Assembly (NCBI RefSeq): GCF_001545925.1
Contig: NZ_LMVQ01000334.1
Location: 1 to 57,626, forward strand
DNA from: Mycobacterium sp. NAZ190054
Lineage (GTDB): Bacteria; Actinomycetota; Actinomycetes; Mycobacteriales; Mycobacteriaceae
Length of the DNA stretch: 57,626 nt
Reading direction: 5' to 3'
Under the pieces are notes generated by a model. That model saw nothing but the letters and a program-made list of their open reading frames with translations, was not told where the DNA came from and made no database searches. A program made the translations under genes and the position numbers. Below, piece after piece: positions 10,793-20,554 of the stretch (its first letter is position 1; each line of letters starts with the position of its first letter).

Positions 10793-11936
10793 CTTGCACC
10801 TGGCTGACTTCCTTGCTCAACGCGTCGATCGCACGGGAGAGTTCCTGGCGCTCCGGCTCGGTCACCTTGTCGTAGGTGACGAATCCGTCGCCGTCCCGGT
10901 ACTTCTCCAGCAGCGCCTCCACCTCTTCGAAACGCTGGTCGACACGGGTGCCCAGATCGGGGTTGCGCTCGTCGAGGATCGGGCGCACCGACGCCACCGC
11001 GGTCTGCGACCCCTGCAGGTTGGCGTTGAAATCCCACAGGTCGGTGTGGCTGAAGATGTCCTCCTCACCGGTGATCTTGCTGGTGGCGATCTCGTCGAGC
11101 AGACCCTGCGCGCCGCCGGCGATCTGGGTGGAGTCGACCGAGAAGTCCGGCGCGCCGACCCCGGCCTGGAGTTCCTTGACGTCGGCGACCAGCTGGTCGG
11201 CGATCGCGTTGGTGTCCGGCTGCGGCCCGGTCACCCACAGGTCCTTCTCCAGCCGGTGGAAGCCGGTCCACTGCTGGCCGGGCTCCAGGTCGGCCTCGCG
11301 AAGGTCGATGCGCGGGTCGAGGTCGTTCGGGAACGACTCGGCGACCGGCTCGATGCGCTCGTAGTACACCCGCGACGTCGGGTACTGGGCCTTGGCCGCC
11401 TCGATGTCGCCGCTCTTGACGGCCGCGACGAACGCCTCGACCGCCGGCACCAGAGCCTCGACCTGGCTGTTGACGTAACGCTTGTAGTTGTCGGCGGCCT
11501 CTTTGAACTTGCCCTCGGTGTCGATCTGCACCTCGTCGCCGGTCACCGTGAAGTCGCTGCGGATACCGTCGCCGATCATGCCCGGCTTGCACGCGGTCTG
11601 GTAGGTGCCGGGCTGGCTGAGCTGCACGATCAGCTTGCGCTGCAGCCCGGGGGAGATGTTCTCGACCTCGCCCATCACCCGTTCGCCGTCGTCGTAGACG
11701 TAGAACTCGGTGACCTTGGTGCCGTTGTTGGTGACGACGAACGTGTTGGCGCCGGTCTGACCTTCGGTGCCCGACAGTTCGCAGGAGTCGTCCGAGGCCT
11801 CGACGGTGATCTCGGACGGGGCCGTGCCGCCGCCCTCTTCGGACGCCGCCGGGGCCTCCTCCTTGGCCTGGCAGCTGGTCAGTGTCAACGCCGCCAACGC
11901 CGCCGCGACAACGGCAGCAGAGGTGTGAACCTTCAC
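10773..11936 (-). CDS. efeO: EfeO iron-uptake lipoprotein (cupredoxin plus M75/imelysin domains)
   Basis: A 387-residue lipoprotein. The signal ends in the lipobox LTSC with Cys22. An N-terminal cupredoxin-like domain follows (about 35-130, with CELSG and KPGMIGDG). The C-terminal peptidase-M75-type helical domain carries the iron-binding motif GFHRLEKDLW (HxxxE-like). EfeO binds iron at the outer face of the membrane and passes it to EfeU. The GTG at 11936 overlaps the efeU stop by 4 nt and has GAAAGG about 8 nt upstream. Confidence 0.93.
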   Translation of the reverse strand: MKVHTSAAVVAAALAALTLTSCQAKEEAPAASEEGGGTAPSEITVEASDDSCELSGTEGQTGANTFVVTNNGTKVTEFYVYDDGERVMGEVENISPGLQRKLIVQLSQPGTYQTACKPGMIGDGIRSDFTVTGDEVQIDTEGKFKEAADNYKRYVNSQVEALVPAVEAFVAAVKSGDIEAAKAQYPTSRVYYERIEPVAESFPNDLDPRIDLREADLEPGQQWTGFHRLEKDLWVTGPQPDTNAIADQLVADVKELQAGVGAPDFSVDSTQIAGGAQGLLDEIATSKITGEEDIFSHTDLWDFNANLQGSQTAVASVRPILDERNPDLGTRVDQRFEEVEALLEKYRDGDGFVTYDKVTEPERQELSRAIDALSKEVSQVQGVIAPQ

Positions 11937-12847
11937 GTGGAGGACCTTTCGGGAGAGGGATCGGGTGTGGTCGGACTCTTGGGCGTCGGAACCCGTGTCG
12001 GCCGCAGGAACAGGGCCAGCACGACGACGAGGTAGGCGAGGTAGCCGGTGAGTTGCAGCACGGTCGGCGTGGGCGTGACGTTGAAGATGCCCTGGATGAC
12101 CTCGCCGTACCAGGACGACCAGTTGATCCAGGTGCTGATGTCGAAGGCCCTGCTCGAAAGGCCGGGCAGCCAGCCGACGGTCTGTAGCGCGCCGACACCG
12201 TAGGACAGGATGCCCGCGGCGACGACGATCAGGAACACGCCGGTGTAGGTGAAGAACTTGCCGAGGTTGATGCTCAGCGCGCCGCGGTAGATCCCGTAGG
12301 CGATCGCGCCCGCGACGGCCACGCCGGCGATCAACCCGATCAGCGGCCAGACCGTCTGCGCCTCCGCGTAACCCACCATGAACAGCGCGGTCTCCACGCC
12401 TTCGCGGCCGACCGCCAGGAATGCCAGCAGCGTCACGGCCAGCGGCCCGGTCTCCAGCGCGCGGGCCATCTCGCTGCGCAGCTCGCCCGACATGGATGCG
12501 GCCGCCCTCTTCATCCACAGCACCATGGTCGTGACGATGCCGACGGCGACCAGGGACGCGACACCGGCGATCGCCTCGGCGGCCAGGCCGGTGATGGTGT
12601 TCGAGCCGAACTGGATCGTCAGGAACACGGTGACCGTCAGTGCGACCGCGGCGCCGACCCCCAGCCAGACCCATCTGAGCGCGTCGCGGCGCTCGGACTT
12701 GGTCAGGAACGCGACCAGGATCGACACGACGATCGCGGCTTCGAGTCCCTCCCGCAGACCTATGAGCCCGCTGCCAAAAAGCTGTGAGGTGATGTTCGGG
12801 GCCGCGTAGTAGGTGGTGACCATCTGGTCCGTGCCGGCACCCATCAT
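11933..12847 (-). CDS. efeU: EfeU/FTR1 family iron permease
   Basis: A 304-residue polytopic membrane protein with about seven hydrophobic segments. Two REXXE iron-ligand motifs are present: REGLE (residues 32-36) and REGVE (148-152), the hallmark of Ftr1/EfeU permeases that move oxidised iron. It is the first gene of efeUOB. In M. tuberculosis mazG is followed directly by lpqU, so this operon is an extra block compared with that genome. An IdeR-like box lies about 45-65 bp upstream of the start, arguing for repression by iron. Confidence 0.93.
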   Translation of the reverse strand: MMGAGTDQMVTTYYAAPNITSQLFGSGLIGLREGLEAAIVVSILVAFLTKSERRDALRWVWLGVGAAVALTVTVFLTIQFGSNTITGLAAEAIAGVASLVAVGIVTTMVLWMKRAAASMSGELRSEMARALETGPLAVTLLAFLAVGREGVETALFMVGYAEAQTVWPLIGLIAGVAVAGAIAYGIYRGALSINLGKFFTYTGVFLIVVAAGILSYGVGALQTVGWLPGLSSRAFDISTWINWSSWYGEVIQGIFNVTPTPTVLQLTGYLAYLVVVLALFLRPTRVPTPKSPTTPDPSPERSST

Positions 12848-12892
12848 GACGTCCTCGCTACGCGTCGCCCACTGTGCTTCGGCTTACCAAAG

Positions 12893-12911
12893 CAAGGTGT
12901 GGCTCACCTCA
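12893..12911 (-). promoter_or_regulatory. IdeR/DtxR-like iron box upstream of efeU
   Basis: The 19-mer CAAGGTGTGGCTCACCTCA matches the mycobacterial iron box TTAGGTTAGGCTAACCTAA at 13 of 19 positions, including the AGGT and ACCT half-site cores. It lies 46-64 bp upstream of the efeU ATG. It sits between efeU and lpqU, but the context points to efeU control. Confidence 0.55.
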
Positions 12912-12964
12912 TTTTCAGAGGCGCGAACAGAAATGTACACCGGCATTCCGCGGCCCGGGGTCGG

Positions 12965-12970
12965 TAACCT
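12965..12970 (+). promoter_or_regulatory. candidate -10 element for lpqU
   Basis: TAACCT (TANNNT) about 55 nt upstream of the lpqU start would leave a leader of about 49 nt containing the GGGAG ribosome binding site. Confidence 0.3.
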
Positions 12971-13025
12971 GTCCGGTTTTGCATGGGAACATGGGCTACG
13001 TACCAAAGTGGGTGTAGGGAGTCCG

Positions 13026-13757
13026 GTGACGCGGGTGCGTTGGCTACAGGCGATGGCCGTGATCGGCGCGACAGCGCTGATTCTGGCCTCCAGCTGTTCC
13101 TGGCAGCTCGGCACCGTGATTCCCGACGGGGTGCCACCCCCTCCCGGGGACGCGGTGCCGCAGATCGACACCTACGCCAAGGGCAGGCCCGCCGACCAGC
13201 TGCACGACTGGGCCGCCGAGCGCGCGCCCGCGCTGGGCATCCCGGTGACCGCGCTGGAGGCCTACGCCTACGCCGCCCGCGTAGCCGAGGTGGAGAACCC
13301 CGACTGTCACCTGAAGTGGACGACGCTGGCCGGCATCGGCCAGGTGGAAAGCCACCACGGCACCTACCGCGGGGCGACCGTCGCCCCCGACGGCGAGGTG
13401 ACCCCTCCGATCCGCGGTGTGCTGCTCGACGGCACCGGCGGGAATCTGGCGATCCTCGACCACGACTCGGTGAGCCACGACGGTGAGGAGCCCTACGCAC
13501 GCGCCATGGGGCCGATGCAGTTCATCCCGGAGACGTGGCGGCTGTACGGCGTCGATGCGAACAACGACGGCGACGTCAGCGCCGACAACATCGACGACGC
13601 GGCGCTGTCGGCAGCCGGTTATCTGTGCTGGCGGGGCAAGGATCTGTCGAGGCCGCGGGGCTGGATGGAGGCCCTGCGCGCCTACAACCACTCCGACCAG
13701 TACGCCCGCACGGTCCGGGACTGGGCGACGGCGTACGCGCAAGGACATCCGCTCTGA
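13026..13757 (+). CDS. lpqU: LpqU lipoprotein, lytic transglycosylase-like
   Basis: A 243-residue protein with a hydrophobic N-terminus ending in a lipobox (ASSC, Cys24), so probably lipid-anchored outside the membrane. The mature part holds an SLT-type domain: WTTLAGIGQVESHHGTYRG with the catalytic Glu, GPMQFIPETWRLYGVDANNDGD and a C-terminal ALRAYNHSDQYARTV segment. Such enzymes cleave the MurNAc-GlcNAc bond of peptidoglycan. The GTG at 13026 follows GGGAG at a good distance; earlier starts in frame lack a signal peptide in register. Position before eno matches Rv1022. Confidence 0.92.
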   Translation: MTRVRWLQAMAVIGATALILASSCSWQLGTVIPDGVPPPPGDAVPQIDTYAKGRPADQLHDWAAERAPALGIPVTALEAYAYAARVAEVENPDCHLKWTTLAGIGQVESHHGTYRGATVAPDGEVTPPIRGVLLDGTGGNLAILDHDSVSHDGEEPYARAMGPMQFIPETWRLYGVDANNDGDVSADNIDDAALSAAGYLCWRGKDLSRPRGWMEALRAYNHSDQYARTVRDWATAYAQGHPL

Positions 13758-15119
<1,362 letters not shown>

Positions 15120-15122
15120 CCC

Positions 15123-15872
15123 GTGCCCGAAGCGAATCGGCCCGATCCCCGGCGGAAGAAGAAAGCCTCGACGGACGCGAGGAGCAAGAAGGCTCCCGCG
15201 TCGCGTCCGGGTAAGCCGGGCAAGTCCGGCGACGCCGGCCGGGCCAAGCCGCGCAGTGTGTCGGCGCGGCGCGACCCCCGCGGCGCCGACCTCCCGCCGC
15301 AGGAAACCGCCGGGGCCGGAACCGATCCGGGATTCGTCGACGACGGCGGTGCGCGAACCGGCGCCGGTTCGATCAGGCAGTCGATCATCGCGTCGGCCGA
15401 GGAGGCGGCAGAACAGCGGTTCGGCTCGGCCGCGCGCCGGGCGGCGATCCTGGCCGCCCTGGTGTGCGTGCTCACGCTGACGATCGCCGGGCCGGTGCGG
15501 ACGTACTTCTCGCAGCGCACCGAGATGAAGCAGCTTCAGGCCAGCGAGGCCCAGCTGCGGGAACAGATCGCCGACCTCGAAGAGCAGAAGGCCAAGCTCG
15601 CCGACCCGGTGTTCATCGCCGCGCAGGCCCGGGAACGGCTCGGCTTCGTGATGCCGGGGGAGATCCCGTATCAGGTGCAGCTCCCGCCGGGGGCGACACA
15701 GCCGGAGGCATCGCCGGAGGAACTGGCCGAAGCGAAGAGCAACGACCCCTGGTACACCACCCTGTGGCACACCATTGCCGATGCGCCGCACGGGGTTTCG
15801 CCGACGTCACCGCCACCCGCGCCGCCCGGCGCGCCGGCTCCGCCGCCACCCGCCCCCGGGCCCCATGGTTGA
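15123..15872 (+). CDS. ftsB: FtsB/DivIC-like septum formation initiator protein
   Basis: A 249-residue bitopic protein. It has a long basic, low-complexity cytoplasmic N-terminus (residues 1 to about 95), one membrane segment (AAILAALVCVLTLTIAG at about 105-121) and a heptad coiled coil (EMKQLQASEAQLREQIADLE). The C-terminus is Pro-rich. This is the DivIC/FtsB layout; FtsB bridges FtsQ and FtsL in the divisome. It starts three nt after the eno stop. Rv1024 is the positional homologue. Confidence 0.88.
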   Translation: MPEANRPDPRRKKKASTDARSKKAPASRPGKPGKSGDAGRAKPRSVSARRDPRGADLPPQETAGAGTDPGFVDDGGARTGAGSIRQSIIASAEEAAEQRFGSAARRAAILAALVCVLTLTIAGPVRTYFSQRTEMKQLQASEAQLREQIADLEEQKAKLADPVFIAAQARERLGFVMPGEIPYQVQLPPGATQPEASPEELAEAKSNDPWYTTLWHTIADAPHGVSPTSPPPAPPGAPAPPPPAPGPHG

Positions 15873-16356
15873 CCCGTCGGACCTCGAGGCGGTCGCGCGG
15901 CAGTTGGGCCGGGAGCCGCGCGGCGTGCTCGAGATCGCCTATCGCTGCCCCAACGGTGAGCCCGCGGTGGTCAAGACCGCGCCGAAACTGCCTGACGGCA
16001 CCCCGTTTCCGACACTCTTCTACCTGACCCATCCCGCGCTCACCGCGGCGGCGAGCCGACTGGAATCGTCGGGGATGATGCGGGAGATGACCGAACGCCT
16101 GGCCCGTGATCCCGAACTGGCCGCGGCGTACCGGCGGGCGCACGAGTCCTATCTGGCCGAACGCGACGCGATCGAGCCGTTGGGCACCACGTTCTCCGGC
16201 GGCGGCATGCCCGACCGGGTCAAGTGCCTGCATGTGGTGATCGCCCATGCGCTGGCGAAAGGGCCGGGGGTCAACCCGTTCGGGGACGAGGCGCTCGCGG
16301 TGCTGGCCGCGGAGCCCGGTATGGCAGGGATCCTGGACAGAGGGGTGTGGACATGA
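15865..16356 (+). CDS. DUF501 family protein (Rv1025-like)
   Basis: A 163-residue protein starting MVDPSDLEAVARQLGREP, overlapping the ftsB stop by 8 nt and ppx by ATGA. The family signature includes RCPNGEPAVVKTAPKLPDGT, PTLFYLTHP and GGMPDRVKCLHVVIAHALA with a conserved Cys/His pair. It is almost always encoded between ftsB and ppx in actinobacteria. Its biochemical function is not known. Confidence 0.9.
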   Translation: MVDPSDLEAVARQLGREPRGVLEIAYRCPNGEPAVVKTAPKLPDGTPFPTLFYLTHPALTAAASRLESSGMMREMTERLARDPELAAAYRRAHESYLAERDAIEPLGTTFSGGGMPDRVKCLHVVIAHALAKGPGVNPFGDEALAVLAAEPGMAGILDRGVWT

Positions 16357-17288
16357 GGGTGGCTGCGGTCGACTGCGGGACGAACTCGATCCGCCTCCTG
16401 ATCGCCGACAGCGCCGGTGGGGGACTGCACGATGTGCACCGGGAGATGCGGATCGTGCGCCTCGGGCAGGGGGTCGACGCGACGGGACAGTTCGCGCCGG
16501 ACGCGTTGGCGCGCACCCACGCCGCGTTGTCGGACTACGCCGAGTTGATGCGCCGCAACGACGTCGGCGCCGTGCGCATGGTCGCGACGTCGGCGGCGCG
16601 CGATGTGGCCAATCGCGACGAGTTCTTCACGATGACCTCGGAGGTCCTGGGCGCGGTGGTGCCCGGCACGGTGGCCGAGGTGATCACCGGCACCGAGGAG
16701 GCCGAGCTGTCTTTCCGTGGCGCGGTCGGTGAACTCGATTCTGCTGCAGCTCCTTTCGTCGTCGTCGATCTCGGGGGCGGTTCGACCGAGGTGGTGCTGG
16801 GCTCCGGCGAGATGGAGGCCGCGTACTCGGCGGACATCGGCTGCGTGCGGCTGACCGAACGGTGCCTGCGGTCGGACCCGCCCACCGCTGACGAGGTCGA
16901 GGCGGCGCGGTCGGTGGTGCGTGTCGCGCTGGCCGAGGTCGTGCAGACCGTGCCCGTGGACCGTGCCCGCACCTGGGTGGGCGTGGCGGGCACGATGACC
17001 ACCCTGGCGGCGCTGGCGCGCAAGCTGACCACCTACGATCCGGACGCCATCCATCTGTCCCGGGTGAGTTTCGACGACCTGCTACCGGTGTGCGCGGATC
17101 TGCTGGCGATGACGCGGCAACAGCGCGCCGCTCTGGGGCCGATGCACGAGGGCCGCGTCGACGTCATCGGTGGAGGGGCGTTGATCGTGCAGGAGCTGGC
17201 CGCACTGCTGGGGGAGCGGGCGGGGATCACCGACCTGGTGGTCAGCGAGCACGACATCCTCGACGGCATCGCACTGTCGATCGCTTGA
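16353..17288 (+). CDS. ppx: exopolyphosphatase / Ppx-GppA phosphatase family protein
   Basis: A 311-residue protein of the ASKHA fold (Rv1026-like). It opens with the phosphate-binding loop VAAVDCGTNSIRLLIAD, continues with ATSAARDVANRDEFF and TGTEEAELSFRGAV, and has the second phosphate loop VVDLGGGSTEVVLG and VAGTMTTLAAL. It likely hydrolyses short-chain polyphosphate or pppGpp, linking phosphate storage with the stringent response. Last gene of a translationally coupled ftsB-DUF501-ppx run. Confidence 0.92.
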   Translation: MRVAAVDCGTNSIRLLIADSAGGGLHDVHREMRIVRLGQGVDATGQFAPDALARTHAALSDYAELMRRNDVGAVRMVATSAARDVANRDEFFTMTSEVLGAVVPGTVAEVITGTEEAELSFRGAVGELDSAAAPFVVVDLGGGSTEVVLGSGEMEAAYSADIGCVRLTERCLRSDPPTADEVEAARSVVRVALAEVVQTVPVDRARTWVGVAGTMTTLAALARKLTTYDPDAIHLSRVSFDDLLPVCADLLAMTRQQRAALGPMHEGRVDVIGGGALIVQELAALLGERAGITDLVVSEHDILDGIALSIA

Positions 17289-17382
17289 ACCCGAGGGGCA
17301 TTGCCGCCCGCGTCCGGGCGGAGGACAATCGGCCCCGACGGCAGCGCCGTCGCGACGCTGCCTCGTCGGAAGGAGGCAGATT

Positions 17383-18003
17383 GTGTACGCACGAACAACG
17401 ACCGTCTGGGGGCGGCCGTCGTCGCTGGACGACGGCATAGCGAACATCCGCGGGTCGGTGATGCCCGAGCTGCAGAAAATGCACGGCTTCATCGGGTTGT
17501 CGATGCTCGCGGACCGGGAGTCGGGCCGGTGCATCGCCACCAGCGCGTGGCAGTCCGAGGACGCGATGCGTGCCAGCGGACCGCTGATCCGGGAGGTCCG
17601 CGACCGGGCGGCGCAGATTCTCGGCGGCACCGCGGAGGTCGCCGAATGGGAGATCGCGGTCATGCACCGTCACCATGAAAGCGCCGAGGGCGCCTGTGTG
17701 CGGGTCAGCTGGGCCAAGATCGACCCGAGCCGGGTCGAGTCGGGTATCGACATCTTCAGAAGCCAGGTGCTGCCCGCGCTGGAGGAACTCGAAGGACACT
17801 GCAGCACAAGCCTGTTGGTGAACCGCGCGACCGCCCGGGCGGTGGTGTCGTCGGCTTTCGACAGCGCCGAGGCGCTACAGCGGCACCGGCCGCGGCTGGA
17901 CCGGATCCGGGACGCCACCGTCGACCAGGCCGGTGCGGAAGTGCTGGAGGAATGCGATTTCGAGTTGGTGATCGCCCATCTGAGGGTGCCTGAACTGGTC
18001 TGA
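17383..18003 (+). CDS. protein with two dimeric alpha-beta barrel-like repeats
   Basis: A 206-residue soluble protein. The N-terminal half (YARTTTVWGRPSSLDDGIA ... HGFIGLSMLADRESGRCIA) and the C-terminal half (ACVRVSWAKIDPSRVESGI ... LEGHCSTSLLVNRATARAV) look like two copies of an antibiotic-biosynthesis-monooxygenase-type ferredoxin fold. Each has a Trp in strand 1 and a central G/C-F/S-x-G/S-L segment. The GTG start has GGAAGGAGG just upstream. The substrate is unknown; it may not be an enzyme. Confidence 0.75.
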   Translation: MYARTTTVWGRPSSLDDGIANIRGSVMPELQKMHGFIGLSMLADRESGRCIATSAWQSEDAMRASGPLIREVRDRAAQILGGTAEVAEWEIAVMHRHHESAEGACVRVSWAKIDPSRVESGIDIFRSQVLPALEELEGHCSTSLLVNRATARAVVSSAFDSAEALQRHRPRLDRIRDATVDQAGAEVLEECDFELVIAHLRVPELV

Positions 18004-18085
18004 CCGCGCCCCTGGGCCGCGGATCGGGCGCGCAATGCGACACAGAAGGTGCACAACCGCGCCGGATTCGCCGAAGGGCGGAAGG

Positions 18086-18556
18086 TCACGGCGTGGCCGG
18101 GCGGCGCAGCCGTGCGCGCCGCTTGGTCGGGTCATGCTGTCCTGCCAGGGTGACGGCCAGCAGCGCCATCACCGTTCCGAGCCCCAGGTGCAGCCAGTTG
18201 GTGGCCCCGTTGAGCGGGATGACGCGGGCGTTGCTGCCCACCTCGACGAACGTGCCGTACAGCCACAGCCCGACATAGAGCACGCCGCCGGCGAGCAGGT
18301 AGGCCCGTGACCCGGCGTAGGTACGCGCGAAGTAGAAACCGGCCGCACCGACCACCAGGTGGGTGAGGTTGAGCAGCACCGACACCGCGAACGTGCCGAA
18401 CAGGCGGGCGCCGGAATGCTGGCCGAACCAGGCGAGCTGGTCGAGGTGGGAGGTCACCCCGGGGACGAACCCGAGCACCCCGAGAACCGTGAGCGCGGTG
18501 GCGATGATCATGGCCGCGCCTTGTACCGCCATGTATTTCGGGGCCGCCGATGACAT
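18086..18556 (-). CDS. DUF4383 family membrane protein
   Basis: A 156-residue protein with four hydrophobic helices (AAMIIATALTVLGVLGFVPG, LFGTFAVSVLLNLTHLVVGA, AYLLAGGVLYVGLWLYGTF, WLHLGLGTVMALLAVTLAG) and the family features FVPGVT and NLTHLVVGAAGF. The ATG at 18556 is preceded by GGAGGGAGG. A SigF-like promoter lies 46-72 bp upstream. Function unknown; such genes are often stress-induced in mycobacteria. Confidence 0.82.
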   Translation of the reverse strand: MSSAAPKYMAVQGAAMIIATALTVLGVLGFVPGVTSHLDQLAWFGQHSGARLFGTFAVSVLLNLTHLVVGAAGFYFARTYAGSRAYLLAGGVLYVGLWLYGTFVEVGSNARVIPLNGATNWLHLGLGTVMALLAVTLAGQHDPTKRRARLRRPATP

Positions 18557-18601
18557 GACCCGCCTCCCTCCGGAACACTTATTGACGAGTGTGTTGCGGA
18601 G

Positions 18602-18628
18602 ATACCCATCCTCGGCGGCCCGTAACAC
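18602..18628 (-). promoter_or_regulatory. candidate SigF promoter for the DUF4383 gene
   Basis: Reverse strand reads GTGTT, 16 nt, GGGTAT. The -10 is perfect; the -35 deviates from GGTTT. Weaker than the SigF-type sites at 30-37 kb. Confidence 0.4.
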
Positions 18629-18645
18629 GGGCGGTGCGGGCTGCG

Positions 18646-20517
18646 TCAGGAACGCAGGATCGGGCCGAGCGCGTCGAGCACGGACGGATCCTCGATGGTC
18701 GACGGCACCGGCTCGTCCCGTCCGGCGGCCAGCCCACGCATCGTCTTACGCAGGATCTTTCCCGACCGCGTCTTCGGCAGCGCCGGGACGACGTCGACGA
18801 GCTTGAACGCCGCGACGGCGCCGATCTCGTCGCGGACCAGCTGCACGAGCTCCTCGGTGAGACCGTCGGTGTTCGCGCCGGCCTTGACGACGACGAGCCC
18901 GCGCGGCGCCTGGCCCTTGATCTCGTCGTTCACGCCGATCACCGCGCACTCGGCCACGGCCGGATGCGTGGCCAGCACTTCCTCGATCGCGCCGGTCGAG
19001 AGCCGGTGGCCGGCCACGTTGATGACGTCGTCGATGCGACCCATCACGTACAGGTAGCCGTCGTCGTCGAAACGGCCGCCGTCGCCGGTCAGGTAGTAGC
19101 CGGGGTGCTCGGTCAGGTAGGACACCTGGTAGCGGTCATCGGCGTTCCACAGCGTGGGCAGCGTGCCGGGCGGCAGCGGCAGCTTGATGCAGATGGCGCC
19201 TTCCTCGCCCGGGGCGCATTCGTGCCCGTCGTCGTGCAGGACACGCACGTCGTAGCCCGGCATCGGCACCGTGGGCGAGCCGGCCTTGACCGGAAGATGT
19301 TCCACGCCCATCGGATTGGCGGCGATCGCCCAGCCGGTCTCGGTCTGCCACCAGTGGTCGATGACCGGGATGCCGAGTTTCTCCGAGGCCCAGTGATAGG
19401 TGTCGGGGTCGAGCCGCTCCCCGGCCAGGAACAGGTACTTCAGCCCGGACAGGTCGTAGTCGTCGATGTACTTGCCCTGCGGGTCCTCCTTGCGGATCGC
19501 GCGCATCGCCGTCGGCGCGGTGAACAGCGCCTTCGCGCGGTGCTCGGACGCCACCCGCCAGAACGCGCCCGGGTCGGGCGTGCCGACCGGCTTCCCCTCG
19601 TAGAGCACCGTGGTCGCGCCCAGCAGCAGCGGCCCGTAGACGATGTAGGAGTGGCCGACCACCCACCCCACGTCGGAGGCGGTCCAGAACACGTCACCGG
19701 GTGCGATGTCGTAGATGTGGCGCATGCTCCACAGCAGCGCGACGGCGTACCCGCCGTTGTCGCGGACGATGCCCTTGGGCTTCCCCGTGGTGCCGGAGGT
19801 GTACAGCACATACAGCGGGTCGGTCGCCGCGACGGGCACCGGGTCGACGGGCGCAGCGTCGGCCATCACGTCCGCCCAGTCCAGGTCCCGGCCTTCGATG
19901 AGGTCGCACCGCAGCCGGTCACGTTGCACCACAACGCAATGCGCCGGCGGGTGGTCGACCATCCCGATCGCCGCGTCGAGCATCGGCTTGTACTCGACGC
20001 AGCGGGACGGTTCGATGCCGCACGACGCCGACACGACCACCTTCGGGCGGACGTCGTCGATGCGGACCGCGAGCTCGTGCGGCGCGAAGCCGCCGAACAC
20101 CACCGAATGCACCGCACCCAGCCGCGCGCAGGCCAGCATCGCGATGACGGCCTCGGGGATCATCGGCATGTAGATCACGACACGGTCGCCCTTGCCGACG
20201 CCGAGGTTGCGCAGCACTCCGGCGAACCGGGCGGTCTGGTCGAGCAGTTCGGCGTAGGTGTAGGTGCGTTTGGTGTCGGTCACCGCCGAGTCGTAGATCA
20301 GCGCGGGCTGGTCGGCGCGCCCGGTCTCGACGTGCCGGTCCAGCGCGTTCGCGCAGACGTTCAGTTCGGCGCCGGGAAACCACCGGTAGAACGGCGGGTT
20401 GCTGTCGTCGAGAACCCGTTCAGGGGCCACCGTCCAGGTCACGGCTCTGGCCGCGTCCTTCCAGAACGCGACGGGATCGTTGATGCTGGCGTCGAAGAGG
20501 TCGCGATACCCGGGCAT
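18646..20517 (-). CDS. propionyl-CoA synthetase-like acyl-CoA ligase (acetyl-CoA synthetase family)
   Basis: A 623-residue AMP-forming ligase. Motifs in order: DLFDASINDPVAFWKDAARA at the N-terminus, YTYAELLDQT, VVFGGFAPHELAVRIDD, the P-loop YTSGTTGKPKG, DVGWVVGHSYIVYGPLL, HWWQTETGWAI, GRIDDVINVAGHRLSTGAIE and the catalytic lysine in KTRSGKILRKTMR. Similarity to PrpE-type enzymes suggests activation of propionate or another short acid to its CoA ester. I chose the ATG at 20517 because TACGGT lies 6 nt upstream (leaderless); an upstream ATG at 20556 would overlap the divergent gene. Confidence 0.85.
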   Translation of the reverse strand: MPGYRDLFDASINDPVAFWKDAARAVTWTVAPERVLDDSNPPFYRWFPGAELNVCANALDRHVETGRADQPALIYDSAVTDTKRTYTYAELLDQTARFAGVLRNLGVGKGDRVVIYMPMIPEAVIAMLACARLGAVHSVVFGGFAPHELAVRIDDVRPKVVVSASCGIEPSRCVEYKPMLDAAIGMVDHPPAHCVVVQRDRLRCDLIEGRDLDWADVMADAAPVDPVPVAATDPLYVLYTSGTTGKPKGIVRDNGGYAVALLWSMRHIYDIAPGDVFWTASDVGWVVGHSYIVYGPLLLGATTVLYEGKPVGTPDPGAFWRVASEHRAKALFTAPTAMRAIRKEDPQGKYIDDYDLSGLKYLFLAGERLDPDTYHWASEKLGIPVIDHWWQTETGWAIAANPMGVEHLPVKAGSPTVPMPGYDVRVLHDDGHECAPGEEGAICIKLPLPPGTLPTLWNADDRYQVSYLTEHPGYYLTGDGGRFDDDGYLYVMGRIDDVINVAGHRLSTGAIEEVLATHPAVAECAVIGVNDEIKGQAPRGLVVVKAGANTDGLTEELVQLVRDEIGAVAAFKLVDVVPALPKTRSGKILRKTMRGLAAGRDEPVPSTIEDPSVLDALGPILRS

Positions 20518-20523
20518 ATCTGC

Positions 20524-20547
20524 ACCGTAGACCTTCCCGGTTACTCT
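20524..20547. promoter_or_regulatory. back-to-back leaderless promoters
   Basis: On the minus strand TACGGT (20524-20529) lies 6 nt before the ligase ATG at 20517. On the plus strand TACTCT (20542-20547) lies 7 nt before the hydrolase ATG at 20555. Neither gene has a ribosome binding site, so both mRNAs are probably leaderless and their promoters share about 40 bp. Confidence 0.45.
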
Positions 20548-20554
20548 CAGGGCC

